Source: Haloarcula marismortui ATCC 43049
Lineage (GTDB): Archaea; Halobacteriota; Halobacteria; Halobacteriales; Haloarculaceae
Reading direction: 5' to 3'
Assembly: GCF_000011085.1 (NCBI RefSeq)
Contig: NC_006396.1
Location: 186,001-250,000, forward strand
DNA: 64,000 nt
Below, piece by piece: positions 33,240 through 42,282 of this stretch. The position numbers and the translations under genes were made by a program. Position 1 is the first letter of the stretch. Every line of letters starts with the position of its first letter. The notes under the pieces are model-generated. The model worked only from the letters and a program-made list of their open reading frames with translations, was not told the DNA's origin and did not search any database.

Positions 33240-34694
33240 ATGAGTAAGAGCCAGACGCGGTCGCCCGAAGCTGAACTTGGGCTACTTGACGCGACGATGA
33301 TCGGGATGGGTGCGATGATCGGGGCCGGTATTTTCGTGTTAACGGGGTTGGCCGCCGAAATCGCTGGACCAGCCGCGATCCTCGTTTTCGCACTGAACGG
33401 CGTCGTGACGGCATTCACGGGACTGTCCTACGCGGAGCTTGCCGCCTCGATTCCGAAGAGCGGCGGTGGCTACGCGTTCGTGCGGGAGATATTCGACGAC
33501 TTCGCCTCGTTCATCATGGGTTGGATGCTCTGGTTCGCCTACATGATTGCGGGGGCACTGTATGCGCTGGGCTTTGCGCCGAACTTTCTCGAACTGTTGC
33601 ACGTCTACGACGTGGTCCCGTCACCGGACGAGATCGGCGCTGTTGCAGTTCCGGTCATTGATGTCGGGCTCCCACCGGCCTTTTTGCTGGCGTTTATCGC
33701 GGTTCTGGGCCTCGTGGCGCTCAACGCCGTCTCGACGGCTGCCAGCGGTAGTGTCGAGACGATTTTCACAATCATCAAAGTCTCCATTCTGGTCGTGTTC
33801 GTCGCGTTCGGGCTCACTTCACCGATGTTTTCGGGGGCCGAATTTCAGCCGCTGTTTCCGGAAGGGAGTGGAGCGGCTGCCGTCTTGCCGGCGATGGGAC
33901 TCACTTTCATCGCTTTCGAGGGATACGACCTCATCACCACTGTCACGGAGGAAGTACAGAACCCGCGGGAAAACATCCCCAAAGCGATTTTTATTAGCCT
34001 CGCTGTGACTGTCGTCGTCTATCTGGCCGTTGTGACAGTCGCCATCGGGACGCTCGGGGCCGAGGGACTCGCCGACGCTGGCGAAGCCGGCATCGCCACG
34101 GCAGCAACATCGTTCATGCCGACCGGGTTACCGATTATCCAGAACGGTGGGGCACTCATCGTCTTTGGCGCTGTGTTCTCGACGCTCACTGCCCTCAACG
34201 CCGTCGTTATCGCGTCGTCACGCGTCGCGTTCTCGATGGGGCGTGAAGGGCAGTTACTCCCCTCGATTGGCCAGATACACCATCGCTACGGGACGCCGTT
34301 CGTCGCCATCCTCACCAGTGCCATCGTGATGCTTGGCTCAGTCGCACTGCCGACACAGAGCGCCGGCAATATGTCGAGCCTGTTCTTCCTGCTCTCGTTT
34401 ATCATCGTCAACGTCGCGGTCATCAGACTCCGCAGGGAACGACCGAACATGAACCGGCCGTACGAGATGCCGTTCTACCCGGCACCGCCGATAATCGGTA
34501 TCGCACTCAATCTGATTCTGACGGGGGTGCTGATAGAGTTCCTGCTCCGGACGGATCCACTGGCACTGGGACTCAGCGTCGCATGGATCTTGCTCGGCGC
34601 AGTCGTGTATTTCGCCCTCAAACGGATAAGACAGCAATCGGACCGTGAACAAGCGACTGCCGTCAGCGAAATAAAACCCGAGGCTGAAGACTAA
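33240..34694 (+). CDS. APC family amino acid permease
   Basis: 484 residues with about twelve helices. Starts LGLLDATMIGMGAMIGAGIFVLTGLAAEIAGPAAI, with the APC motif GxGIF in helix 1, and has ITTVTEEVQNPRENIPKAIFISLA, also conserved. Members import amino acids or K+/cations (the KUP-related branch is different). The gene lies between two TrkA-type RCK proteins, so uptake is probably gated by them. The TATA box is not clear; TTTTAT near 33125 would give a leader of about 85 bases. Confidence 0.92.
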   Translation: MSKSQTRSPEAELGLLDATMIGMGAMIGAGIFVLTGLAAEIAGPAAILVFALNGVVTAFTGLSYAELAASIPKSGGGYAFVREIFDDFASFIMGWMLWFAYMIAGALYALGFAPNFLELLHVYDVVPSPDEIGAVAVPVIDVGLPPAFLLAFIAVLGLVALNAVSTAASGSVETIFTIIKVSILVVFVAFGLTSPMFSGAEFQPLFPEGSGAAAVLPAMGLTFIAFEGYDLITTVTEEVQNPRENIPKAIFISLAVTVVVYLAVVTVAIGTLGAEGLADAGEAGIATAATSFMPTGLPIIQNGGALIVFGAVFSTLTALNAVVIASSRVAFSMGREGQLLPSIGQIHHRYGTPFVAILTSAIVMLGSVALPTQSAGNMSSLFFLLSFIIVNVAVIRLRRERPNMNRPYEMPFYPAPPIIGIALNLILTGVLIEFLLRTDPLALGLSVAWILLGAVVYFALKRIRQQSDREQATAVSEIKPEAED

Positions 34695-34697
34695 CTC

Positions 34698-35351
34698 ATG
34701 ACCCGAACACTCGATATTATCATCGCAGGCGGTGGACGCGTCGGTTTCCAGACAGCCGAGATACTCGCCGACCGCGGTCACGATGTGACGATTATCGAAC
34801 GCGACGAGCGGATGGTTTCGGATATCGCCGATCAGTGGGTAGCAACGGTTATCCAGGGTGACGCGACGAATCCGGACATCATCGAACAGGCAGGCATCGA
34901 GCGAGCGGACGCAATTGCCGCGCTCACAGGTGAAACCGGACTGAACCTTGCGGTCTGTTTAGCTGCTGCGGAGCTGACGCCCAACATCCGAACGATTGCA
35001 CGCATCGACCGCACAGCTGGTGAGGCGTACACCCGATTTGTCGACGCGGTGGTCTTTCCCGAACGAGCCGGTGCGAGGGTGGCAGCAAACGAAATCCTGG
35101 GGAGCGATGTCCAGACGCTTGCCGACGTGACTGGCACCCTCGATATCATGCTCGTCCGCGTTACTGACGGCGCTCCGGCCGCCGGAAAAGCACTCACAGA
35201 CGTCCGCTTTCCCGAAGGCACCGTCGTTGTGTCCGACGATAACGGTGAGCGGATCGCCCGTGCCGACACGACCCTGACACCGGGGAGCCGCTACGTTATC
35301 GCCGTTGAACCTGATGTCGTCGATGAAGTACTGAACTTGATGCGCGGCTAG
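34698..35351 (+). CDS. TrkA-like RCK protein (KTN-TrkA-C), copy 2
   Basis: 217 residues, three bases after the permease stop, so co-transcribed with it. The layout matches copy 1: nucleotide motif GGGRVGFQTAEILADRG, DVTIIERDERMV, a TrkA-C domain (DGAPAAGKALTDVRFPEG) and an end VDEVLNLMRG. Both paralogues keep the glycine motif and an acidic residue for ribose, so both should bind NAD(H) or related nucleotides. Confidence 0.9.
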   Translation: MTRTLDIIIAGGGRVGFQTAEILADRGHDVTIIERDERMVSDIADQWVATVIQGDATNPDIIEQAGIERADAIAALTGETGLNLAVCLAAAELTPNIRTIARIDRTAGEAYTRFVDAVVFPERAGARVAANEILGSDVQTLADVTGTLDIMLVRVTDGAPAAGKALTDVRFPEGTVVVSDDNGERIARADTTLTPGSRYVIAVEPDVVDEVLNLMRG

Positions 35352-35486
35352 TGACCCGCAGTCAGCCTTCCCTCATCGCTGCGCGCTCCGTGTGATACGC
35401 TCTTTTCCACGGACAGCCGCGGGCAGTCAGGATGCGACGCAGGAGTGCGTGAAAATTTGTCGCTGCAGTACGACCAGCCGCGGCAC

Positions 35487-36644
35487 TTAGACGCGCCGGG
35501 ATAGCGAGGTCCGTAGTTCGCCGGCAAGCTCCCGGTGCCCGTCTTCGGCGAGGCTGTCGGTGACGACCTTCAGCGCAGCCGCGGAGCCGCCGACGTAGAG
35601 ACTCCCGCCGTCTTTCTCGACCACCACTACATCAGTCACTTCGGCGACGGCCCGGAGGCTTGCCCGGGCGTCGTCGGTCACATCCCCGAGCAGGAACGTG
35701 AGTGTCGCGCCGTCGTCGGTCCCGCCGGCGACCGTCTCGCCGAGCGCCTGATGACGCGCCACTTCCCGCAGCGTCACGTCGGTCAGTTCCGCCACGGTGG
35801 GACCGGAGTCGGTCTCCGGTCGTGTCGTCCGCTCGTCACCGAGCGCGTCGGCCACTTTGACCACGTCGTGGGTTTCACGAGTGTCGTGGGTTCGGATGAT
35901 GTGTGCGCCGCGTTCCGCTTCCATCGTCGCCGCGGCCAGTGATACGGCGAGCTGGTTCTCCGTCTCGGGCTGGTCGGCCAGATCGCCGAGGAAGTCCTCG
36001 CGGTTGGTCGCGGTGAGCATCGGCCGGTCGAAGGCGCGGAACTCCCGGAGGCGGCGGAACATCTCCCAGTTGTCCTCGAACTCCTTGCCGTCGTACCAGC
36101 CGCCGAACGCCGGGTCGATAATGGTCTTATCCGTGAACCCGTCCCGCTGGAGCGCCTCGAAGATGTCGTCGATGGTTTTCAGCGCACCGGGACTGGCCAG
36201 GTCCGGCGGACTGGCCATCTTGACGACCGGCATATCGTGGTCTTCGACGACACCTTTCATCTCCGGGTCGGCGAAGCCACACACGTCGTTGATAACGTCG
36301 AAACCGTGGCCGATCGCTTCCTCGGCCACCTCAGCATAGCGCGTTTCGAGCGACAGCGGCACGTCGGCGTCGAGTTCGTCGACGAGCGGCGCGACCTCTT
36401 CGAGTCGGTCTTTCTCCATCTCGACCGGTTTGGACTCGTATTTGGGGTTCGCTGACTGGAGGCCGACATCAATGATGTCCGCGCCGGCGGGGACGAGGTT
36501 CTCCTCGATAGCCTCGGCGGCTTCCGCGGGGTCCAGATACACGCTCGGCTTGTACCCGGAGTTCGAACTCATGTTCAGCACGCTCATGACGCGTGTCGGG
36601 TGACCATCGCCCACCGGGAGGCCATCGATTTCGACCGTTCGCAT
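35487..36644 (-). CDS. Dihydropteroate synthase-like protein
   Basis: 385 residues from ATG 36644. N-terminal two thirds form a DHPS-like barrel (RVMSVLNMSSNSGY with N, GADIIDVGLQS, NDVCGFADPEM, IIDPAFGGWYDGK and a late R-T-H in IIRTHD). An extra C-terminal domain of about 120 residues (TLREVARHQALGETVAGGTDDGATLTFL) is not part of bacterial FolP. Known archaeal homologues function in methanopterin or folate synthesis or in related C1 reactions; the substrate here is not certain. Upstream ATG 36671 is possible. Confidence 0.85.
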   Translation of the reverse strand: MRTVEIDGLPVGDGHPTRVMSVLNMSSNSGYKPSVYLDPAEAAEAIEENLVPAGADIIDVGLQSANPKYESKPVEMEKDRLEEVAPLVDELDADVPLSLETRYAEVAEEAIGHGFDVINDVCGFADPEMKGVVEDHDMPVVKMASPPDLASPGALKTIDDIFEALQRDGFTDKTIIDPAFGGWYDGKEFEDNWEMFRRLREFRAFDRPMLTATNREDFLGDLADQPETENQLAVSLAAATMEAERGAHIIRTHDTRETHDVVKVADALGDERTTRPETDSGPTVAELTDVTLREVARHQALGETVAGGTDDGATLTFLLGDVTDDARASLRAVAEVTDVVVVEKDGGSLYVGGSAAALKVVTDSLAEDGHRELAGELRTSLSRRV

Positions 36645-36737
36645 ACCGCTCTCTGAGGACTGTGGATACAAAGGTCTCGCGGCATCGGCGAAACGGCAAC
36701 GCCACGCGACATATCACTGATACAGAATCACCGAGTT

Positions 36738-36743
36738 TTTATA
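36738..36743 (+). promoter_or_regulatory. TATA box of the histidine kinase gene
   Basis: TTTATA, about 25 bases before ATG 36765; it selects that start over ATG 36747, which is too close, and 36780, which would have a short leader. Confidence 0.5.
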
Positions 36744-36764
36744 TTCATGCATGAATTGTACGGG

Positions 36765-37952
36765 ATGGGTGGGGAGTTAATGATCAGATTCGATCTCGAT
36801 TCGTTCGAGGCTGTAACACAGCAGCTGATGGCTGCGGAGTCCGAGCGGGAGATCTGTGAGATCGCAATGTCCGGAGTTTCGTCTGTGTTCGACGTGCCAC
36901 TCGGAGCGCTGTGGCTGTATGATAGCGACGCTTCGGAACTGCAGTTGGCTGCGTCGACGGAGCGGGCGGACGAGGTGTTCGACCGGCCGGTGACGTACCG
37001 ACCCGGCAACAGCCTCTCGTGGGAGGCGTTCGAGCAGGACGATGTCCGGACGTACTCCGAACTCGACGACGAGCGAAGCCAGTACAACGAAAACTCCCCC
37101 GTCAGTAGCGAGATCATTCTGCCGCTCGCCGAGTACGGGGTTATCAACATCGGGTCGCTGACCCCAGCTACATTCGACGATGAAACGGTTCGACTCGCGC
37201 GGATGTACGCAACGCACGTTCAGGCGGCACTGCAGAAAGCCGAGCGCGAGCACGACCTCCGCGTCCAGCGCGACCGGATGGAACAGCTCATTGGCGTCGT
37301 TTCACACGATCTCAGAAACCCGCTTCACGTTGTCGAGGGGCGACTCGAACTCGTTCGAGAGACCGGCGACCTGTCCCATCTCGACGATGCGGCAGAAGGC
37401 GTGGCTCGCATGAAATCGCTCATCGATGACCTGCTGACCCTCGCAAAGAAGGGGTATGCGGTCGAAGACCGAACAACGATTTCACTTGACACCATTGTCG
37501 AACGGACGTGGGAGATGGCCAGAACAGCCGACGCAACGCTAAAGATCGAAGGGTCCGCCCCGGTGTTCGGTGACCAGAACCGCCTCAAACAGGTGTTCGA
37601 GAACCTCTTTCGGAACGCGGCGGACCACGCTGGCGATGACGTGACCGTCTGGGTCGGTCCGCTTGTCGGCGACGGGGCAGCCGAGAGAGACAGTGCGAAC
37701 GAGCGAGGCGAGGGCCGAGTGACAGGTTTCTACGTCGCTGACGACGGACCGGGTATTCCAGCCGACAAACTGAACGATGTTCTCTCGGTCGACGCCTTCT
37801 CAGGCAGTAACAACGGCCTCGGCCTGTCTATCGTTGCCCAGATCACCGACGCCCACGGCTGGGACATCTCGGTGTCTGAGAGCAGGGCCGGCGGCGCACG
37901 ATTCGAAGTGACCGACGGGACGAAACCAGTCTCACCGTTTCACTCCTGGTAG
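36765..37952 (+). CDS. Soluble GAF-domain sensor histidine kinase
   Basis: About 395 residues with no membrane helix. GAF-like sensor at about 5-145 (LMAAESEREICEIAMSGVSSVFDVPLGALWLYD, ending at IGSLTPATFDDETVRLARMYATHVQAAL), a short coil, the H-box VVSHDLRNPLHVV, and an HATPase_c domain (N-box ENLFRNAADHA, DDGPGIP, NNGLGLSIVAQI). It should autophosphorylate on His in response to an intracellular signal. No response regulator lies nearby. Confidence 0.9.
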   Translation: MGGELMIRFDLDSFEAVTQQLMAAESEREICEIAMSGVSSVFDVPLGALWLYDSDASELQLAASTERADEVFDRPVTYRPGNSLSWEAFEQDDVRTYSELDDERSQYNENSPVSSEIILPLAEYGVINIGSLTPATFDDETVRLARMYATHVQAALQKAEREHDLRVQRDRMEQLIGVVSHDLRNPLHVVEGRLELVRETGDLSHLDDAAEGVARMKSLIDDLLTLAKKGYAVEDRTTISLDTIVERTWEMARTADATLKIEGSAPVFGDQNRLKQVFENLFRNAADHAGDDVTVWVGPLVGDGAAERDSANERGEGRVTGFYVADDGPGIPADKLNDVLSVDAFSGSNNGLGLSIVAQITDAHGWDISVSESRAGGARFEVTDGTKPVSPFHSW

Positions 37953-38017
37953 CACGGAACTGGCGACTGACAGCGTCTGAACTGGGTGCCAGTGCTGTCC
38001 GTGGTGGGATTGACAGA

Positions 38018-38024
38018 TTTATTT
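38018..38024 (+). promoter_or_regulatory. TATA box of the phosphotransferase gene
   Basis: TTTATTT, about 28 bases before GTG 38049, making the long frame from 37986 unlikely. Confidence 0.5.
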
Positions 38025-38048
38025 GGTCGCCCACTGTATGGTAAGTCA

Positions 38049-39065
38049 GTGCAGACCCCGGAACAGGACATCGAAGCCGTGCTCAAAGAGTCAGGTCCGG
38101 AGTACGAGGGGTTCCAGTTCGAGACCCCGGGTGGGGGCCACCAGAGCGATGTCTACATGGTAACGCTGCGCCACAACGGCGAGGCATACGAGGTGGTCGT
38201 GAAGTTCAAGCCACAGGGCGATGTCCCGTTTGCTGTCGAACCCTGTCTCCACGACTTCGTCGCCGGCCGGACCGATGTCCCTGTTCCACGCATCCTTGTC
38301 TACGAGGACAACCCCGACGCCGATGTCCCGCCGTATTTCGTCACCGAGCGTATCCACGGCGAGAATCTGGCCGAGGAGTTCGCCGGGCTTTCGACTGCGG
38401 ACCGACGGCGGGTGCTGGCCCAGTCCGGCCGGATACTCGGCGATATGCACTCCGAGATCGGGTTTGAGGCGTTCGGTCGGCTCACGCTTCATGACGACCG
38501 GATCATCGTGAGTGACTGGATGGGCAACTGGCAGGAGTACTTCGAGAGTCTCACTAGATCCCACCTGTCCCACCTCGATGGGACGCCCTTCGAGGACATG
38601 ACAGACCGGGCGTGGGACTGTATCGAACCGGCCCTGAGTATGGTGCCCGAAGACGGCGTTCCGCGGCTGGTACACGACGATTTCAGGCCGGCAAATCTGA
38701 TGTTCGAGCAGACGGAGGAATCGCCGATTACAGCTGTCCTCGACTGGCAGGACGTACTCGCGGCGCTACCGGAGTACAACCTCGCACAGACCGAGTTCCT
38801 CTTCATTGACTCGTCGTTTCAGGACCCGGAACGGCGCGAATCGCTCCGAACGGTGTTCCACGAGGGATATCAGGAGATGCGCCCGATGGAGTTCGACGAG
38901 GGGTACGAGCAGCGACGGCCCCTCTACCAGCTCTCGACGCTCCTGTGGCGGATGGCCGGCTTCGAGGCCGTCTTCGACGACAAGTCAGGCCTTGCCGCCG
39001 CTCGGGCCGAAGCCCAGTACCGCCAGCAGTTCGAGCGGCTCGTCGAGGAGATACAGACGAATTAG
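38049..39065 (+). CDS. Aminoglycoside phosphotransferase/choline kinase-fold protein
   Basis: Leaderless GTG start at 38049 gives 338 residues. Kinase-like fold: G-G-G-H-Q-S-D-V-Y loop, K in VVVKFKPQ, catalytic HDDFRPANLMFE (H-x-D-x-x-x-x-N) and VLDWQD metal aspartate. Such proteins phosphorylate small alcohols, sugars or antibiotics. It overlaps the convergent PfkB gene by four bases at the 3' ends. The substrate is not predictable. Confidence 0.88.
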   Translation: MQTPEQDIEAVLKESGPEYEGFQFETPGGGHQSDVYMVTLRHNGEAYEVVVKFKPQGDVPFAVEPCLHDFVAGRTDVPVPRILVYEDNPDADVPPYFVTERIHGENLAEEFAGLSTADRRRVLAQSGRILGDMHSEIGFEAFGRLTLHDDRIIVSDWMGNWQEYFESLTRSHLSHLDGTPFEDMTDRAWDCIEPALSMVPEDGVPRLVHDDFRPANLMFEQTEESPITAVLDWQDVLAALPEYNLAQTEFLFIDSSFQDPERRESLRTVFHEGYQEMRPMEFDEGYEQRRPLYQLSTLLWRMAGFEAVFDDKSGLAAARAEAQYRQQFERLVEEIQTN

Positions 39066-39967
39066 GCCGTTTCGGGCGGTTGGCCGCTGTCGACAAGCTC
39101 CCACACGGACTCCCAGTCGAGTGTCGTCCGTGCGCCGGATGACTGCGCTGCGAGTGCGCCACAGGCGTTGGCGACTGCGAGCGCACGCTCCGGGTCAGTC
39201 TCCTGTGCGCTGGCGAGCAGATACCCGGCAGCGAACGCGTCGCCCGCGCCTGCAGTGTCCACAGACTCTATTGGATACCCAGCGTTCGTGACCGTTTGGT
39301 CGCCGATGTGGGCCGTTGCGCCGCAGTCCCCGTGCTTGACCACAACTGTCGGCACTGTCTCGAAGAGCCCGCTGTCTCTGGCGTGGTCGGCCTCCCGGTC
39401 GTTGCAAAACAGGATCTCCGCATGTGAGAGCACCGATGAGTAATCGCGGTATGGAAGCCGCCGGCCGGGGTCGAAGCTCACCGGAACATCCGCGGCCGCG
39501 GCGTCGCGTGCGAGCGTCGCAGCCGTCGTCGGATTTTGGCCGGTCAGGTGGAGGTGGTCGGCCTCGGCTAGGGTCTCGGCCGGGAGGTCCGACGCGTTGA
39601 ACGCCTCGTTGGCCCCGTCGTTTCCAAGCACCGCGACATCGCCGTTCTCGTCCACGATGAGATATTTCACGGCCGTCGCCTCGTCCGACTCGATCAGCAA
39701 CGTCTCGACGCCGGTGGCTGCCAGTTCGCGACGGGCCATGGTGCCGTGGTCGTCCCGGCCGACGCTACCGAGGACTAGCGGGTCCGCATCAAGTCCGGCC
39801 AGTGCGACGGCCGCGTTCGATGCGCTCCCCCCGCTAGACTGTGACCGGTCAGTGATGCGCCCCTCGCCGTCGGGCTTCGGAAGGTGGTCGACGTGGAGCG
39901 TCACGTCCCAGTTGACGTGGCCGGCACAGATGACGCGCATATCCACGGCTGGGAGGGGCGCTATCAT
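39062..39967 (-). CDS. PfkB family carbohydrate kinase
   Basis: Ribokinase-fold sugar kinase. The N-terminus VICAGHVNWDVTLHVDHLPKPDGEG, the glycine-rich QSSGGSASNAAVALAGL, and the anion hole DTAGAGDAFAAGYLLA with its catalytic Asp are present. Start set to ATG 39967 because TTAAATA (39997-40003, minus) lies about 33 bases upstream; ATG 39940 is the alternative that most homologues would favour. Substrate unknown (fructose, KDG, ribose or nucleoside). Confidence 0.88.
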   Translation of the reverse strand: MIAPLPAVDMRVICAGHVNWDVTLHVDHLPKPDGEGRITDRSQSSGGSASNAAVALAGLDADPLVLGSVGRDDHGTMARRELAATGVETLLIESDEATAVKYLIVDENGDVAVLGNDGANEAFNASDLPAETLAEADHLHLTGQNPTTAATLARDAAAADVPVSFDPGRRLPYRDYSSVLSHAEILFCNDREADHARDSGLFETVPTVVVKHGDCGATAHIGDQTVTNAGYPIESVDTAGAGDAFAAGYLLASAQETDPERALAVANACGALAAQSSGARTTLDWESVWELVDSGQPPETA

Positions 39968-39996
39968 AGCAGTTTCCCACTGCGGTCTATGCAGCA

Positions 39997-40003
39997 TATT
40001 TAA
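39997..40003 (-). promoter_or_regulatory. TATA box of the PfkB gene
   Basis: TTAAATA on the minus strand, about 30 bases before ATG 39967. Confidence 0.45.
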
Positions 40004-40108
40004 CACTGACCGGAACGGACCGGCGCACATGGTAACGGTCCCCGATAGCGTCCTCCCAATGAGTTGTCGGACCAGCATACGATTACTACAGCCAGAGGTG
40101 ACTGCGTG

Positions 40109-41602
40109 ATGCGTCACGGTGTGGCTGTACTCGCCTGCTTGGTCATCGTCGGCTCGCTTCCGCTGTCAGTCGCCGGCGCGAGCGTCAACGCATCGATATC
40201 AACCGTTGACGTGTCGCCGTCATCGCCAGCGCCGGGCGAAACCGTCACGTTCGACACGACTGTCCGGAATCTTGAGAGCAGCGATGCCCCGCTCGAAATC
40301 AACGATATTGCAATCCGGAAGTCGGGCGGCAGAGGAATCACAGAGTACGAACGCGTCTCGGACCTTGGCTCAATTTCGCCGGGCAGCACACTGGAAGTAC
40401 CCCTGACCGCCTCGTTTGATTCGGCTGGAAGCAAGGACCTCCGCGTCATCGTGTACGGCCGTGACCGCAAGACCGGAGACAACATCGAACTCAAATATCC
40501 GGTCCAGTTGAACGTTCAGGAGCGGCACCCGCAGATGGATATCACGGCTGACGACTCTGTCGCCGGCGTTGAGTCGACCGGGGAGGTCACCGTCGCAAAC
40601 GGGCTCGACACCCAGATAACGAACGTTGAGATTGTCGTCGAAGGCGATGGCGTCAAGGTGACAAACAGTCTGACAGTCCGGTCAAGCGTCGCAGAGAACG
40701 GCTCGATTACAGCCCCGTTCCGGTTCCGACCCGAATCTGCCGGCGAACACTCACTGACCGCAACGATTAGCTACACTGTTGACGGAGACACTACCCGTAG
40801 CACGACACGGACGACAGTCATCGATTCGGACCCGCTACGGAACAGTGTGGAACTCGATACGACTGCGGTCGGCAGCGGCACTGACCGCGCGTTGCGGGTC
40901 GCGGTCTCGAACGGGGCCAACGCTCCGCTCTCGGATGTCATGATTAGTGCAACGTCGGAGAACGCGTCGTTCCAGCGTGTCCTGCTTGAGAACATCTCAG
41001 CGAGTACGACCCGACAGGTGCGACTGAACGCCACGATGGACGAACCCCGTGCGGATGTCACTGTCACGGCCAACTACGAACTCGGGACTGAAACGGAGCA
41101 GATGACGACCGAAACGACGCTCCGATCCGTCCCGGGAACGATCGACCTCACCGGTCTGGACGTGATCCGACAGGGGGGACGCCTCCAGATTTCAGGGAGT
41201 GCAAGCAACGTCGGGTCGACGGATGCGGACAGCGTCCTCGTCAGCGTCGTCAACACTGAGAGCGTCACTCCGGCGACCCCGAACCGGGATTACTTCGTCG
41301 GCACGGTCCCGGCCAGTGACTTCGTCTCCTTCGACGTGTACGCCCAGACGACGGGGAATGTCACGTCGGTACCGCTGGAGGTGACCTACCTCGTCGACGA
41401 CACGCGGAAGCGACAGACGTTCGACGTGGATATCGACCGGATGGGCGCTTCAGCACAGCAAGCGGGCCAGGACGACGACAGCGGGGGCGGTGACCAGAAC
41501 AGTATGCTGCCGGTGTTCATCGCCGGCGGCCTGGCACTACTCGTCGTCGTCGGTGTCCTCGTGCGCCGCTATCGCCGCGGTGACGACGATATCGAGGTAT
41601 GA
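40109..41602 (+). CDS. Surface CARDB-like adaptor of an ABC export operon
   Basis: 497 residues: signal peptide (MRHGVAVLACLVIVGSLPLSVAGA), about four Ig-like CARDB repeats (SPAPGETVTFDTTVRNLES and NVGSTDADSVLVSVVNT are typical), a C-terminal membrane helix (MLPVFIAGGLALLVVVGVLV) and a basic anchor. GAGGTGA lies 7 bases before ATG 40109. It overlaps the ATPase gene by ATGA, so the three-gene operon is co-translated. It stands where MacA would be in MacAB systems, but has no lipoyl/hairpin domains. Confidence 0.85.
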   Translation: MRHGVAVLACLVIVGSLPLSVAGASVNASISTVDVSPSSPAPGETVTFDTTVRNLESSDAPLEINDIAIRKSGGRGITEYERVSDLGSISPGSTLEVPLTASFDSAGSKDLRVIVYGRDRKTGDNIELKYPVQLNVQERHPQMDITADDSVAGVESTGEVTVANGLDTQITNVEIVVEGDGVKVTNSLTVRSSVAENGSITAPFRFRPESAGEHSLTATISYTVDGDTTRSTTRTTVIDSDPLRNSVELDTTAVGSGTDRALRVAVSNGANAPLSDVMISATSENASFQRVLLENISASTTRQVRLNATMDEPRADVTVTANYELGTETEQMTTETTLRSVPGTIDLTGLDVIRQGGRLQISGSASNVGSTDADSVLVSVVNTESVTPATPNRDYFVGTVPASDFVSFDVYAQTTGNVTSVPLEVTYLVDDTRKRQTFDVDIDRMGASAQQAGQDDDSGGGDQNSMLPVFIAGGLALLVVVGVLVRRYRRGDDDIEV

Positions 41603-42282
41603 CGGTTATCGACGCACAGGGACTGGTCAAGCGCTACCGGACCGGCGGCCAGACCCTCTACGCACTCGCGGGTATCGACTTCACCCTCGAAGCCGGCGAG
41701 TTCGTCTCGATTATGGGCCCCAGCGGCAGTGGCAAGACGACCCTGCTTAACATCCTTGGACTGCTAGATACGCCGACAGAGGGGACCGTCCTGCTTGAGG
41801 GGCAGGACGTGACCGGCCTCGGCGACAGCAAGCGGACCGCGCTCCGCAAGCAAACGATAGGGTTCGTGTTCCAGCACTTCTATCTCCTGCCGACGTTGAC
41901 TGCTGTCGAGAACGTCGAAGTACCACTGCTGTTGGACAGTGACCCGAAAGTCAAAAAACGGGCCAGAACGCTCTTAGAGCGGCTTGGGCTCGGTGACCGA
42001 CTGGGCCACAAGCCCGACGAACTCTCCGGCGGCCAGAAGCAACGCGTCGCCATCGCCCGCTCGCTCATCAACAGCCCGAAGGTCGTTCTCGCCGACGAAC
42101 CGACGGGTAACCTCGACAGCGAAACCGGGCGGCAGATACTCGACGAGTTCCAACGCATCGCCGACGAGGACGACGTGGCAATCGTCGCAGTCACCCACGA
42201 CGACCTGGTCAACGAATACGTCGACCGGACCGTCCATCTGGTCGACGGCACCATCGGGAGGGAACGAAAAAATGGCGGGTAG
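41599..42282 (+). CDS. MacB/LolD-type ABC transporter ATPase
   Basis: 227 residues with Walker A GPSGSGKTT, signature LSGGQKQRVAIARSLINSP, Walker B VVLADEPTGNLD and switch VTHDD. The length and motifs fit the LolD/MacB-type mechanotransmission ATPases, which use hydrolysis at the cytoplasmic side to drive a periplasmic or surface partner. It overlaps the permease start by eleven bases (42272-42282). Confidence 0.95.
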   Translation: MTVIDAQGLVKRYRTGGQTLYALAGIDFTLEAGEFVSIMGPSGSGKTTLLNILGLLDTPTEGTVLLEGQDVTGLGDSKRTALRKQTIGFVFQHFYLLPTLTAVENVEVPLLLDSDPKVKKRARTLLERLGLGDRLGHKPDELSGGQKQRVAIARSLINSPKVVLADEPTGNLDSETGRQILDEFQRIADEDDVAIVAVTHDDLVNEYVDRTVHLVDGTIGRERKNGG

